From Hanleya hanleyi (Eukaryota > Mollusca > Polyplacophora > Lepidopleurida > Hanleyidae): a stretch of 64,000 nucleotides of DNA. This document shows positions 44,990 to 57,950 of the stretch, in pieces. Within the stretch, counting starts at the first letter, position 1; every line of letters begins with the position of its first letter. The stretch is from contig JAVTVY010020566.1 of NCBI GenBank assembly GCA_036873755.1, positions 17,561 through 81,560 on the forward strand, in the 5' to 3' direction. Below the pieces are notes generated by a model that saw only the letters and a list, made by a program, of their open reading frames with translations, had not been told where the DNA came from and made no database searches. A program made the translations under genes and the position numbers.

Positions 44990-47900
44990 TATAGAGAGTT
45001 GTTATCGCGAAGGTGTTAATTTTTAGTATCTTTTGGCAGGGTCGTTTTTGTCTAGAGGGTTTTAATCTTCATCTATCTGGTGGGATTTAACAAGGTAAAA
45101 GGTGTTTTTTTATCTAGAGGGTTTTAATTTTCAGTATATATTTTCTGGGGTTTTACGAAAATAAATGTCCTTGTATTTAGAGGTGTTAACTTTCACATAT
45201 TTGCTGGGATTAAACAAAATGAAGGTGTTATGTTGTAAACGGTGTTATTTACGATCGGATTGGTAGGTTTTAACATTATATTAAAAGGTGTTATTATTTA
45301 GAGGGTGCTACTTTTCGTATATGGTTGGATTTACCCAAAAAAAAAGTTTTTATCAAGAGGGTATTATTTTCACACTGTTTGGTGAGATTTTCCAAAAAAT
45401 ATGTGCTTTTATCATGTATGGTGAGATACAACAAAATGAAACTTTTATTATCTAGAGTGCGCTGTAATTTTCATTATATATCTTAGGATTATACAAAAAG
45501 ATGCTTCATCTTGAGAGTAATTTTGAATAAATTTGGTGGAATTTTACACACAAAGAAAACGTTTTCATATGTATGTGAAGACTTTTTTTATCTAGAGAGA
45601 GGGTTAATTTTCACATGTTCGTTAGGACTTCAGCAAAAAAATATTCTTTGAGTCGAGGGTTAATTTCAATAGATACAATTTTTACCAAAAAATAATATTT
45701 TTTATTTGGAGTGTCTTATTTTCAGCATGTTTGTTAAAATTATGCAGAAGAAAAAGCGATTTACTTAGACGGTGTTAATTCTCAATACATATTTGTATAT
45801 TTTCAGTGTATCATTTTCATCATGTTTGTGGAATTTGACCAAGAAAATATGCTTTGAACTAGACAGGTGTTGATATGTTTGGTGTCTTTATGTCTTTATC
45901 TAAACGGTGTTAATTTTCAATATATATTTATATAATTTTCAGTGTATTATTTTCAATATATTTGGTGAAATTTGACCAAAAGAATGTGCTGTTATCTAGA
46001 GGGTGTTAATTTTCATTATGTTCGGTAGGATTTAACAATGCAAAGTGTCGTTCTATTCTGTATGTTTGAAGGACTTAACCAAAAGAAAGCGTTTTATCTT
46101 CAGGGTGTTAATTGATGTATATTTGATGGTATTTAAAAAAAATCTTATTATCTAGACGACTATAGTATGTCCATTCGCAGTATGTTTGGTAGGGTTTAGG
46201 ACATGAAATTTGGTTGGTTGAATATCATAATAAGAGGTGGTTTTATTTAGAGGGTGTTAATTTTCACATCATTGTTGGGATTTGAGAGAATAAAATGTTA
46301 TATAATTTATGTAAAGTCATTTTCGGTATGTACTTGATATGATTTTACGAAAATATGTTTTCATCCAGAGGGTGGTAATTTTCAGTTTATATTTGGTAGG
46401 ATTTGCAAAAGAAAATGTGGTTTTATCTAAATAACTCATTCACATATTCACATGTTTGGTAGGATTGAGTTAAGTTATTTATATACAGCGTGTTAATTTT
46501 CAGCATATTTGGTAGGAGTTCACCCCAAAATGTCGTTTTAATTTTTTCAGTATGTTTGGTGAGATTTAGTAACATAAAAATGGTAATACGGTGTTATTTT
46601 TGCTTTGTTCAAGTAGATTCAGCAAAAATAAATGGCTTTATCTGGATAGCAAAATAAATAGGGATTTGTTTCTAGAAGATGTTCCTTTTCAGTATTTGGT
46701 AGTTTTCATTTTATAGTTGGTAGGATATGCAGAAGAAAATGTCAATTTATCTAGATAGTTAATTTCCACATATTTGGTAAGATTTAATAACATGAAGTAA
46801 GTTATTACATACAGTGAGTGAATTTTCAGCCTATATTTGATATGATTTTACCCGAAAATGTGCTTTTATCTAGAGTGTATTATTTTCAGAAGGTTTGGCT
46901 AGATTTAAAAAATAAAACTGTATTACGGTGTTATTCTAACTATATGTTTGGTGGATTTATCAAAATAAAAAAAGTTTTACAGAGGGATTTATTGAATGTA
47001 TATTTGGTGGAATAAAAAAAAATGTTATTATCTAGACCACTGGTATGAATATATATTTTATGCTTGGCAATACATGCACTGTCAGAAAATATAGTCGCGC
47101 TGACAAGGTATTTCACGGAACAGACGTAACCGACCATGTTCTGTATAATGGTTCGGCTATGTAGAACGTTGTCGGTCACGTCTGTACCATGAATTCTTTG
47201 TTTACGCGACCATATTATTCTGGCAGAGTATTCTAGAACATTAAATGTTCTTTTATCTAGAGTGTATAATTTTCAGTTTCGGTATTAATTTTCAGTTTCG
47301 GTTGGATATATCAGAATAATAAGAATCCGTAGGATTTTACCATATGAGAAGTATCATCTGGAGGATGTTGATTTTCAGAATATTTGACAGGATTTAACGA
47401 AATGATAAATGTTATTTGTGAGTAAAATATATGTCTGGTAGGATTTCACAAAATAACAAATCAGTATGTGAACTGACAAGAGAAATAATCTGATGCATGA
47501 ATTGGCCTTGCATGTATTTGAGACATTGTTCGCTTGAATTACCATGGTCTTATCATCTATATGGAATTATTTTCAGTATGTTTCATAGAATTTTACATTA
47601 TATACTGAATATTTGGCAGGGTTTGAAAAATGGTATTATTATAGAGAAAGAGTCAATTTAAGTTATTTTCGGAATCTTTCGCTAAAACTCAAAAATATTA
47701 TTGTGACCATTTGGTAGTCTGTTATTATCTAGAGAGTGTAAAATTTTAACTAGTTTTTTATCTAGAGTGTGTTATTTTCGGTATATTTGGTGGAAGTTTA
47801 TCAAAATAAAAAGTCTTATCGTCTTTCAGAATATTTGAGATGGTTAATCAAACGAAATGTGTGTTGACATATAGACGGTGTTGATTTTCAGTAAGGTACA

Positions 47901-48290
47901 ATATATTTGGTAAAATTTATCAAAACAAAAACTGTTATTCGATCCGAGGGTGTTTTTTATGTATGTTTTGTTAGGAGTTAAAGTATTCATTTGGTCATTT
48001 TAGAAAATGTTTGTTATTATGTAGAGGGTGTGTAATGTTCATTGGCTTTTTATCGAGAGGGTATTATTTTCGGGTGATGATTTGTAGGATTTTACGAAAT
48101 AACGTGATGTCGATTTTTAAATATTTAATATGTATTACGGTTTAATCAAAGGTGTTATCACATAGAGGGTGGTGGCTTTCAAAACATAATGTTCGTTATA
48201 GGAGTTCACAAAATGAAAGCAATTACTCAATCCGTGGGTGTTATATTCAATATGTTTAGCTAGAACTGAAAGAAAATCATATGGAAAATC
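44990..48290. repeat. Degenerate AT-rich satellite, ~60-bp unit, ~3.3 kb
   Basis: The consensus built by eye is TTATCTAGAGGGTGTTAATT, then TTCA.TATATTTGGTAGGATT, then TAACAAAA. TCTAGAGG/TCTAGAGT and TTTGGTAGGATT recur dozens of times with irregular spacing (about 45-80 bp). The array is strongly strand-asymmetric (G and T on the plus strand) and old. A small foldback sits inside at 47078-47228. Confidence 0.85.
47078..47228. mobile_element. Foldback MITE inside the satellite, ~150 bp
   Basis: CTGTCAGAAAATATAGTCGC and, inside it, ACAGACGTAACCGAC are matched by inverse copies ending GCGACCATATTATTCTGGCAG. The arms are about 68 bp and diverged by about 15%. Confidence 0.7.
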
Positions 48291-49190
48291 AAAACTTCTA
48301 GGAGATATATGTTGCTGCAATATTTTTGTGAACATTATTACATTTACTGATGAAAATGGTTCTACTGATTGCTGAGATATTGCAGTTCAAATGTTATCTG
48401 GGTCTGGTGAAAAAATATGCAAATTGTCTGTGGGGATGTTACACAGTGAACTGGAGATCATTAGATAGCATATTTTCCTTTCTGTTAACATTGTGTTTAC
48501 AGGTTATTGGATATCACTTTTGCGACTTTCTTACCAATATTCTCAGATATATAGTTACCATAGCAACCGGTAACCAACGAAGTGTTTTACTCCAGGAACT
48601 TAAAAATTTGAAGTGAGTTTTTAATGAATATTCATCGCTAGACATTTGTTACTGTATATTCAGTAATTAAGATTTTATAATACGCGCAATTTCCAAAATA
48701 AAGCCCTCGGCAACATGTTGCTATGGTAGCGGTACTCCTAACTTAAATAGTGTGAATAATGCTATGAATAAGCAATAATGTAAGCCTGAAAGACAGTAGA
48801 AATAAAGCTCTGTAAATATTCCAGCATGAATGACGTGGCACGTTTTGGTGAGGTCTTGGCTCGCATTAGGTGCGGTTTGAAGTGCCAAAATGAAATAACA
48901 ATACATTATCTTGTCGTATGCGCGGAATACTTCTCACTTACTGGGTCTTTAGTTGTGCAAAATCATCTGTTTCGAGGGAAATACTCAGTCCAGAACCAAG
49001 ATCAGCTTTTCCGCCCGAAATATTGGTCGTGTCAATGGTTAGTTGTTTCCCAGAAGCGGGTTTGGTTCTAGACTGGATTCGTATATTTACGAGAGGAAAA
49101 AGTTGTTTCACCTCGAAAACAGACGATATCTACTTCAAGATGCAGTTATCAAAAAATCCCATTATTCAATTATCGGGAAAATACTCAGAC
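48291..49190. other. No gene seen
   Basis: Unique sequence; frames of 60-96 codons without domains. Confidence 0.5.
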
Positions 49191-49194
49191 CATT

Positions 49195-49815
49195 TAAGGG
49201 GAGGGTAAGTACAATATTTTGATACTTCAAAAAATGAGGATATCTCAAAGATTTTTATATATATTGGATACATGATCAAAATTATTTGAAAAAACATCAT
49301 TTGCACAAAGATATATATATCGGTTTCCATGGTAACGGCGGCCATCTTGGATTTTGGCGCTAAATTAGGAACGCATAATACGCTAAAGTAAAAGAGCAAA
49401 CTTCATCAAACTTGCAGGGTATCTATGTGGTGTGTTCCTTTGTGCAAATAAGAAGTTTCAAGCAAAACTAACCATTGGAAACAAAATTTAAGCCGTTTTA
49501 CTGATTTACGCTAAAAAAACGTATGCCTTTTTAGTGCCGTATTTAGTTTAAATCAGTAAAACAGCTCAAATTTTTTATCCAACGGGTATACCCTGCAAGT
49601 TTGATGAAGTCAGCTCTTTTACCTGGGCATATAATGCGTTCCTAAGTTAAGCACCAAAATCCAAGATGGCTGCCGTTACCATGGCAACCGATATATATAC
49701 CTTTGTGAAAATGCTGTTTTTTCAAATACTTTTGATGATATATCCAATATATATAAAAATCTTTGAGATAACTTCATTTTTGTAAGAATTAAAATATTGT
49801 ACAAACCCCCCCCCT
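49195..49815. mobile_element. Foldback element, ~620 bp
   Basis: Inverted arms of about 280 bp: TTAAGGGGAGGGTAAGTACA / TAAGGGGGGGGGTTTGTACA outside, CCATGGTAACGGCGGCCATC and its inverse (49666-49685) in the middle, centre near 49530. Diverged by roughly 10-15%. Confidence 0.75.
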
Positions 49816-50303
49816 TAAACTATCCAAAAAATTTCTTTCGAGCGTGATACGTCTTACTGGCACTCCAAAACGCACCTCGTGAGGGCCAAATTCTCACTAA
49901 ACTGCGCAACGTCCTTTATCTCAATATCTTGAGTTCACTTGGTGACATCATCAGATAGCGCATTTGTATAACATCCCTGAATATCACATTCAGACTTCAA
50001 ACTCTAGTATCTCTGCAACAGTCTGGAGTATCTACATCGGGTAACCGGTATCTCACTCAGAATCATCGACAATTAATCCTCCTGAAAAGACTCCATACCA
50101 TTTTCCCCCTTAAACTGTTATTGTGGCCATTTTGTAAAATTGCGTCAGTTTCAAGATGGTAAAAATTGTAAATACCTTCTCTTTATAGTTTGTCAATGTT
50201 AATACTACATACTCTGAACTTCTCAACGTAAGCGCAATTTAGTGCAAGAGATTTCCACCATCTATGAAGTGAACATAACACATTTTGAAATTAAAAAAAA
50301 AAC

Positions 50304-50520
50304 AAATGTCGAATATATTAATAACTTTCAAGTCCAAAAGAATGTATTGTTGTTACAGTTCCAATGACTGCATAGAGTTTCTTTCAACTGTAACATAGCG
50401 TCATTTGAAGCTATCTGAAGTTGCTACGTTACATTAGAAAGAAGCAGTATGTAGTCATATAGGCACTGTAACAACAAGTTCTATCGGACTTAAAATTTGT
50501 CGATATATTCGACATTTGTA
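50304..50520. mobile_element. Palindromic MITE, ~217 bp
   Basis: ACAAATGTCGAATATATTAA at the left, and its inverse TATATTCGACATTTGT at the right; GTTGTTACAGT/ACTGTAACAAC inside. Confidence 0.7.
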
Positions 50521-50532
50521 TATTATAAAGGA

Positions 50533-51113
50533 GATGGTAAGAGAAGGCGGCAATTTGACCTATACGTGGTGCGGTTGAGACAGAAATAAGCAAAATGTCC
50601 TCAAAATAATTGTGGTTTAATGTAATAACAAGGGAGAATATATGTACACAATATGTGAAAGTTCTAGTTTGATTGCATTATGATTATAGTTATGCCATGA
50701 AATTGAAATTCGCAGTATGTGCTATTTCGTGAAAAAAAGGTCTAAATCGAGTCATGCAAACACAGATTTAGACACGAAGGACACCGTGGGCCAAAACGCC
50801 ATTTAACCTAGTGATATGCGGTGGCATTATATCTCCACTGCTGGAAAAGCCTTTTGGTCCAGTGGGTCCTTCGTGTCTAAATGTGTGTTTGAATGGTGAT
50901 TTAGACCCTTTTTTCACGAAATAGCACATGCTGAGGATTTAAATTTCATGGCAAAATTATAATCATAGCACATGCAATCGAGCTATAACTTTCACATATT
51001 GTGTACCTATATTTTACCTTTAAAAAAATCAATTATTTTTAGCACATTTTATTTTCTCGATTTCAGCCGTACCACGTGTAGGTCAAAATGCCGCCTTATC
51101 GTACCATCTCCAA
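50533..51113. mobile_element. Foldback element, GGAGATGGTA family, ~580 bp
   Basis: The outer arms GGAGATGGTAAGAGAAGGCG and the inverse of GGAGATGGTACGATAAGGCG, with arms about 290 bp and centre near 50825 carrying TTTAGACACGAAGGA / TCCTTCGTGTCTAAA. A half copy is at 17658-17880. Confidence 0.8.
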
Positions 51114-51440
51114 GAGGATCGAAAGCTCGTGCATAAACTGTGTTGAGATGGATAAGCTCAGAGTTTGTAGTATTATTTAAGATTCAACGTATGAATCTAA
51201 AACATATATGTTAATGTTGTTTCAGTACGATTAGAGTAAGTTTAGCGTTGTTTTAATATTTGCCCCCAACAAAAACAATGTTGTTTCCTGTGACTTTAAA
51301 GGTGAAGTGCAAATGTTTTTAGATTCTCATTTTAATATTTCATATAGGTTGAATAATGATGGAAATAACGGCGTGTCTACTTCGTTGGATTTAAGTTGAA
51401 GATGTTTGTCTGCTAGAAGCTTTTAAACATTTGGGACCCC
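51114..51440. other. No gene seen
   Basis: Unique AT-rich DNA between two foldback elements. Confidence 0.5.
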
Positions 51441-51449
51441 AAGCCCAGC

Positions 51450-51770
51450 TGGATTCCGTCATCGCTTATCTTTCCTTGGTTGTGACGTCATGTCAGACCA
51501 GCTTCAAGGGCCGAAGACTCCGCGTTACAAGTATTGATTGCAATACACCGAACAGAACAAAATTTAACATCGACAACAGTTTTAAGCATTTAACGTATAC
51601 AAACATGAAGACATTACATGAATAAGCAAGTTTTAGTATACTAGTAATAATCATGCAGTCTTGAGTTCTGACATATAATATTGGAAGACTAACATTTGCC
51701 TGTATAGTTTGTGACGTCACAAGCCAGCGTCATACAACGGAAGATAAGCGGTGACGATTTCATTTCTGAC
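51450..51770. mobile_element. MITE, ~320 bp
   Basis: CGTCATCGCTTATCTTTCCT near 51457 and AGCGTCATACAACGGAAGATA...GCGGTGACG near 51726-51757 form imperfect inverted ends, with TGTGACGTCA in both arms. Confidence 0.55.
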
Positions 51771-52433
51771 ATCGTCCGGGATTGAGATACCAACTTTGAA
51801 GCACTTTTCTTAAGACACTTGGAGACAAAATACTTCAAATAATATTTCAAACATTAGCTAACCCGCTAAGAACGTAAAAAGAAAACAATATGAAAACCTT
51901 TGCAAGTCACATTTAATATGGAAACAGTTTACAAGGTTAGAAGGTTACATTGTAACAAATCTCTGTTTTGTTCAATGTTGCGATGTTTCAGACATCCGTG
52001 ATGTCATTCCTGACGTCACAAGAGGTACAACAGTTTGTCAAGAAGAATCTGCCATCTGCTTTTCATGTACAAATTTCTAGGTTTTTTTTTTAATCCTCTA
52101 AGACAGACTACTAGCGGAATATGGGGGTGCTAGTATGCAGTCATCGTGATTTTGTCGTAAAGTTACCAAATGACCACAAGTCTTGCATAAGTTTATAAGC
52201 GTTGAACTAGTACTTTGTAAACTTTGAAAGAGAAGAAAGAGATAAAATATCGGTATTGTTATATATAGAGCGAAGGAAAGATTCTTGGGGTCAGATAATA
52301 GATAATTTGCAGCGATCAGGCAAGAATGTGTGTAGCCGAGGATTGTCAGTTTGGGGGAATATCCAGTTCTTGTGGAAATGTATAGCATTGAATAAAACAT
52401 ATCGGATGTATTGCTGGAGTGTGCCTCATGTTT

Positions 52434-52437
<4 letters not shown>

Positions 52438-52487
<50 letters not shown>
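52438..52487. repeat. (TC)n microsatellite
   Basis: About 24 perfect CT units in a row. The long Arg/Glu-rich frame on the minus strand is a product of this repeat. Confidence 0.95.
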
Positions 52488-52490
<3 letters not shown>

Positions 52491-52544
52491 CATTACCATT
52501 ACTTTAAATCCCTTAGCATATTACAATGGCTCATAAACGATATA

Positions 52545-52773
52545 CACTGCGAAAAATATTGTTGTTTTAACATAATTTTGTGCTAAAATGGCTTCAACAT
52601 AAATGTTCTGTGTTGAAATCAACATGGTTTTGTGTTAAACTTCATATATCAACACAAAATTGTGTTGAGTTCAATACCAATTAGTGTTGATTCTGTTGAT
52701 TCTGACACAATTTGTGTTATTTTCAACACAATTCTGGTGCTGAAATGGCTTCAACACAATTTTTTTCGCAGTG
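52545..52773. mobile_element. MITE, 229 bp, TSD TA, interior of AACACAA words
   Basis: The ends CACTGCGAAAAA...TTTTTCGCAGTG are perfect inverses with TA outside both. The interior is made of TTGTGTTGA/TCAACACAA words. Confidence 0.75.
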
Positions 52774-53528
52774 TACCAGTCAAAGAACGTGGTGCTTTTT
52801 CTTTGGCCACCATGAGGTGCATTTTCTTTTTTTACCAAATATGAAATATTGCTTTTGAGAGAAATTATTCGACTTACAAAGTACAATATCTGTTGTATTT
52901 TCAGAATAATAATTTTTAGAATAATTAAGTCTATGATTCTCGAATAATGCATTCTTGTGAAATCACTGATTTTAAGGGGGAAAAACATAGTTCTCTCTGT
53001 TAAAGACCGATCAAAACAAGTATTATACACAATGATCGTTGATTCAATATAAGTAGTTGTGGGCAAAACCTGGTTCTACTTCACGGCCCTGCTTTTCGAG
53101 AATCATAGGACTCAATGACTTATAATTATACTGGGTATTGAGTAGATAGGAAAACAAGATAATAAGGAAGAACAATTATAACAGAAAACATAAGAAACAG
53201 ATATAGTATTTTCTATCCTTACTAAAACATTTCTCCAACCGCTAAAACGCGCCAAATCCTTTAAAATGGCGGTGTCGTATCTTAGAAATTCCGTGTACTC
53301 TTGCAGAGTTCCTGCCAGAACTCTCAATACAGTACTCAGCTTTCCGCTCGTAATCAGGGTTCTTAGGCCCGTATGCTGAAAGTTCCCATAACCTGATAGT
53401 ACCCACTGGAACTGTACGTTCCGTCTATACCTCCAGTTGCGGGAGCAGGCGATGTAAATTACCCATATTAAGTCCACCTCTGACCCGATGGGTATTACGT
53501 CCCCACTTCAAACACCTTAGACTGGATA

Positions 53529-53610
53529 CAGTCCCTGTTTCATTATGTAATTGCTAATGAAAATAAAGGGAAGTAACTCTACCTAGAAAAAAAACTTGAA
53601 ACAGGGACTG
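53529..53610. mobile_element. Small palindromic repeat, 82 bp
   Basis: CAGTCCCTGTTTCA...TGAAACAGGGACTG. A relative lies inside both duplicate copies near 2985-3060 and 8454-8529. Confidence 0.65.
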
Positions 53611-54430
53611 GGGTGGCCCTCCACAGTTTCGTTGGCCCCTCTCTAATTTCATAATACGATAGACTGCCCTTGTTCTGCTACATCATAATTCTTCTTGTCT
53701 TCTTAATAGCTTATATCTATAATGCCATCCTATTCAGCATTATCAACGCTGCAAACGAGTACATACAAATCGAGTGCTGGCTTCGTCTACACGCTGATCG
53801 GGATCATGGAGTAAAGTTTGTCCTGCCTCAGTTATGCCCCTTGGGTGTGCCTAAAAATCGGGACTCATTTACGGGAAGAAAATCTGACAAAAAACGGACA
53901 GGTTGACACCCACTTTTGTTTGCCGTTTTAAGTTGAGACCGGACCAGGGAACGTGAGTAAGAAGTTTAATTGAAATCGCTCTTACAGATTTTTCTGGAAA
54001 TTGAGCCGAATTTGACTATTTTTCGACATTTTTAAGGGGTTTTCTAGGAAAAATGAAGCAAGCATGGAGGAGAATGTTCGAGTTTAATTTTTCTATAACA
54101 TAGCAGTGTTATATCTTAAAATAATAGTTTCATCATGCTCTTCCAGAAAATATATACATATAAGTGATTTGGGTTGAAGGTTTTACGACAACTGGTGGCC
54201 GAAAAACGGACCCATAGTCTATTCCATGCCGAATGGAAGAATCTCTGGAGTGCACCCTGGACGGAACGTCACAAGGGAGGTAACTTTGCAACGAAAAATG
54301 CACAGTATATTGTGCATTTTTTGTAGCCAATGACAAGTTAATTTTTTTTTTCTATTTTCTTTTTTTTTCTTTCTTTTTATTTTTTTATTTATTTATCAAA
54401 AATAGTACATATGAAATAGAGACTCATCCA
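53611..54430. other. No gene; T-rich runs
   Basis: Poly-T-rich stretch near 54340-54400; no domain in the short frames. Confidence 0.5.
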
Positions 54431-54790
54431 GTCTACAAACACCTAGAAATGGATCAGGGAGATACATAATTTCATTAGGAAGATATCTAGACCACTTTTA
54501 AGGTGGCACAAAACGGATTTCTGGAAGAATACAACTAACAAAGTGTACAGTCGGTTTTATATTGGGCTAAGGTCCATTTAGACCTGGCTCGTAGGGTATG
54601 GCGTCCACGATTTACAACACCTAAAATGGTTCAGGAAGATAGGAAAATTTAATAGGAAGATATCTAGATTACTCTGAAAGTGGCACAAGACGGAATTTTG
54701 GACGAATAGGATCAACAAATACAGTGGTATAACTATATTCGGCTAAGGTCTATTTAGAGCTGGTTCGGAGGATATGATGTCCGCAATCAC
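54430..54790. repeat. ~168-bp direct repeat, two units
   Basis: CACCTAGAAATGGATCAGGG near 54441 and CACCTAAAATGGTTCAGGAA near 54609, each followed by TAGGAAGATATCTAGA and GGCTAAGGTC.ATTTAGA.CTGG. Confidence 0.75.
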
Positions 54791-55130
54791 CTAAAAAGGT
54801 TGTCAAAATTTTCTTATAGCGCGTTTTAGAAACGAGAATAAGGAAATAAGATTCCGTTTGCTGATGAATGGGAGTGTCGGCCAATTTGACCAAACCAAGG
54901 TCAATTTAGCGAAATACAGCCCCCCCCCCCTTAAATATTGGCCTCACCCCTTACGCTAAGAGACAGAATCTATCCATATTATATGCCGGAGTATATGTTT
55001 ACCAGAAAATGCAAAGAAATAGATGGCATCTCCGAAGGCGTCTAATGATGTATTTTCTCAACTAAATACCCCAATATCGAAACTATGTACATGTATCAGG
55101 AAAATTCTGGGGTTTTTTTCCTTCAATTTG

Positions 55131-55315
55131 TTCAAATGGACCCTTCCTCACTGTTCAAATGGACCCTTCCTCACTGTTCAAATGGACCCTTCCTCACTGT
55201 TCAAATGGACCCTTCCTTACTGTTCAAATGGACCCTTCCTCACTGTTCAAATGGACCCTTCCTTACTGTTCAAATGGACCCTTCCTCACTGTTCAAATGG
55301 ACCCTTCCTCACTGT
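55131..55315. repeat. 24-bp tandem array, ~8 units
   Basis: The unit AAATGGACCCTTCCTCACTG plus TTC repeats almost perfectly. The open frames across it are a by-product. Confidence 0.95.
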
Positions 55316-55759
55316 TTTGAAGCATGAGATGTCTGTATCATAGTTAATGTGAAAATGACATATTATCTGATAGGTAACCATGGTTTCGATAAGTCCGAAC
55401 ACATCGAGTATATAAATAATGATATGTTCTGGAAATATGAGGGGGAAAAAATCACGTTTTGTTTATTAATTGTGCTGTATTATACTGCGCGTATAAGACT
55501 TCAGTTTTTGGTGGCAAAATTGAGTTTTTACGGAAGTTTTGACACCGAATACCGATGTCAAAACACGACATGTATGAAACCCTGATAATTTGAACAAAAA
55601 TTAATATTTCATCTCAAAAATAGCACAGGCACATCATCTAAACAAAAGAAACATGTGTACCAAGTTTCATAACCATCCAAAGACAGCTGACAACTGCAGT
55701 AGAGATATACATGCTAAACGCAAAACTCTGTCACATGGATTGAAGTAAGGTCGTTGAAA

Positions 55760-56712
55760 CAATCCGCCATATTGACAGAAGTTCTCTTCTCCAAGCAAAA
55801 CAAGTACTGAGAAACCTCAATTTGCAAGAAGTTCTAGCAAATCTCCAGAGTAAATTCGTCATAGTCCCCGCAGACAAAGCTCCAAATAATATAATATTCA
55901 TATGTAAATATTACTATTACCAGGTGCTGGTTAAAGAATTGAGTGTAGACAAATCATCATCAAATACGTCTACTTACTCCCAAACTGTAGTTACTCTGGA
56001 AGATTTATTTAACAATCACAAAACGTTTCTCAGGGAAAGAGGTATTTGTCTTCCAACCAATCATAACGATATACCAAAAGTATACTGGACTCCCAAAATG
56101 CATAAATCACCATACATAGCTAGATTCATAGCTGGTTCTAGAAGCTGCACCACCAAGCTTCTTTCAACCCTATTGACGAGATTGTTGCAGAAACTTATAA
56201 AACTGGGCTATTCCATCAAGCGCCTCCACTCAAAATTCCTCAAATTTGGCGATACATATCGCATGCTGATAGCAAAATACGAGCGTAGCGTGGAAGATCT
56301 ATGGCGTTACGTTTTGTAACTTGTGTCTGATTCCGCTTAACCCGGGGCTAGGGGCCGTATGAACCCATGCACTTCAAGATTCTCATGGTGGTCATATGAA
56401 CAGTCAAAATCAAAGCGTGACTGCAGAGATACATCATTCTCTAGATCGACTTTACAACGATTATTATGGATTAAGAATACTGATCAGCGATACAGATTTG
56501 ATATTTTTGGAACATCGTGTTGTCTTGTCGGCCTCATTGAAAACTGTTGACCGCTTCTTCTCACAGAAAACTAGCCTATGTTTATGTATACTATGATTGT
56601 CTTTTTGAACTTGGTGCTAATACTGTCATATGGAATATGTCTTTGGATTATGGACGCGGGTATTCTTTAATGGACGACGGCTGAATTATGAAAGACAGAC
56701 TAGGCGCTTGTA
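55760..56712 (+). mobile_element. PLE copy D, internally deleted
   Basis: An RT N-terminal part is joined to the C-terminal part, followed by the full 3' region ending GGCGCTTGTAA at about 56712. The catalytic core is missing. Confidence 0.8.
55822..56319 (+). pseudogene. RT with in-frame loss of the catalytic core
   Basis: A 165-codon frame reads KFVIVPADKAPNNIIFICKY...YWTPKMHKSPYIARFIAGS.SCTTKLLSTLLT, features I recall from the fingers region of this RT family. It then passes directly to QKLIKLGYSIKRLHSKFLKF, the C-terminal segment seen in copy A. The palm with its catalytic Asp residues is absent, yet the frame is kept. Coding probably starts upstream, near 55760. Confidence 0.75.
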
Positions 56713-57360
56713 ATTTAACATTGGAGCACCCATGGAATCCCCTGGGGTTAGTACCCCTAGGTGAATACCCACCCCCCATATATTTTTTTTTTTATATAAT
56801 TTTTTTTTTCGGAATTTTTCTATATTTATTTTGAATTTGCTAAACCAAAAACCTTATCATTTCCAGGCCAGGGACACCGACACCGACGACGACAAACTCT
56901 TTCCTCTCTCACAATATCTCCGCTTTACTTCGAAAGGCGAGATAATAGTTGGTAGTTTAATAGAATGTGCATTTCACTAGCTCAACTAGGCCGGTATATG
57001 GAAGACTTTGAACGTGCGCTTCTGTAAAAACGCGGCTCCCGGCTGTTGAGACACACAAATTTCTCCCATCCTAAATGGCTGCACACATAACAGATGAGGC
57101 TATATTTTAGGTTGAATACCGCCACACTGACGTGCTAATCATTTTTATGCCAAAAACAAAAGATCAGCAATAAAGAGATAGTTTCGGAAGCTGTAATCGA
57201 GTTTAAAGATGGTCACGACAATTACTCGCTTTGGAGTCTAATAAATTCCCCAGCTCGGTTATTGCTGTAAAACTCGATGCTTCATAGTAAACGTTCGCAC
57301 ATTAATGTTATGCTTATTAGCGTGATATTTTTTATAGAATGAATTGTTTAATACATATTC
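56713..57360. other. No gene seen
   Basis: Unique AT-rich sequence after the PLE terminus. Confidence 0.5.
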
Positions 57361-57364
57361 TGTA

Positions 57365-57890
57365 CTCCAGCAGCCGAAAGGCCGAGGAGTTCCTCGTTGG
57401 CAATACGTTAATTACTTTTATTTGATGTTGTTGGAATGTATTCGTTAGAATCTACTCGTTAGCATTATGTTAATTGCTTTTTTCGATATTGTTTGAATAG
57501 GTACTCTATACTACAGCAGCCGGATGGCCGAGGAGCGACTGAATGACAATATGTTCATTGCTTTTACTTGATATTGTTTCAATAGGTATTCTACACTCCA
57601 GCAGCCGAATGACCGAGGAGCGACTGAATGACAATATGTTAATTGCTTTTATTTGATATTGTTTCAATAGGTATTCTACACTCCAGCAGCCGAATGACCG
57701 AGGAGCGACTGAATGACAATATGTTAATTGCTTTTATTTGATATTGTTTCAATAGGTATTCTACACTCCAGCAGCCGAATGACCGAGGAGCGACTGAATG
57801 ACAATATGTTAATTGCTTTTATTTGATATTGTTTCAATAGGTATTCTACACTCCAGCAGCCGGATGGCCGAGGAGAGTCTCAATGGCAAT
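57365..57890. repeat. 85-bp tandem repeat, ~5-6 units
   Basis: CAGCAGCCGAATGACCGAGG recurs at 85-bp steps (about 57516, 57601, 57686, 57771, 57856), with an older unit near 57370. The middle units are almost identical. Confidence 0.9.
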
Positions 57891-57950
57891 ATTTTATTTG
57901 CTTTTATTTGATTTTGTGGATTTGCCTGTGGGATTGATTGTTCAGATGTA

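Noticed and set aside
52098..52499. 133-codon minus-strand frame starting with Arg/Glu repeats
   Set aside because: Its start lies in the (TC)n microsatellite and the rest has no domain.
55023..55343. 106-codon frame with FKWTLPHCSNGPFLTVQMDP repeats
   Set aside because: Product of the 24-bp tandem array.
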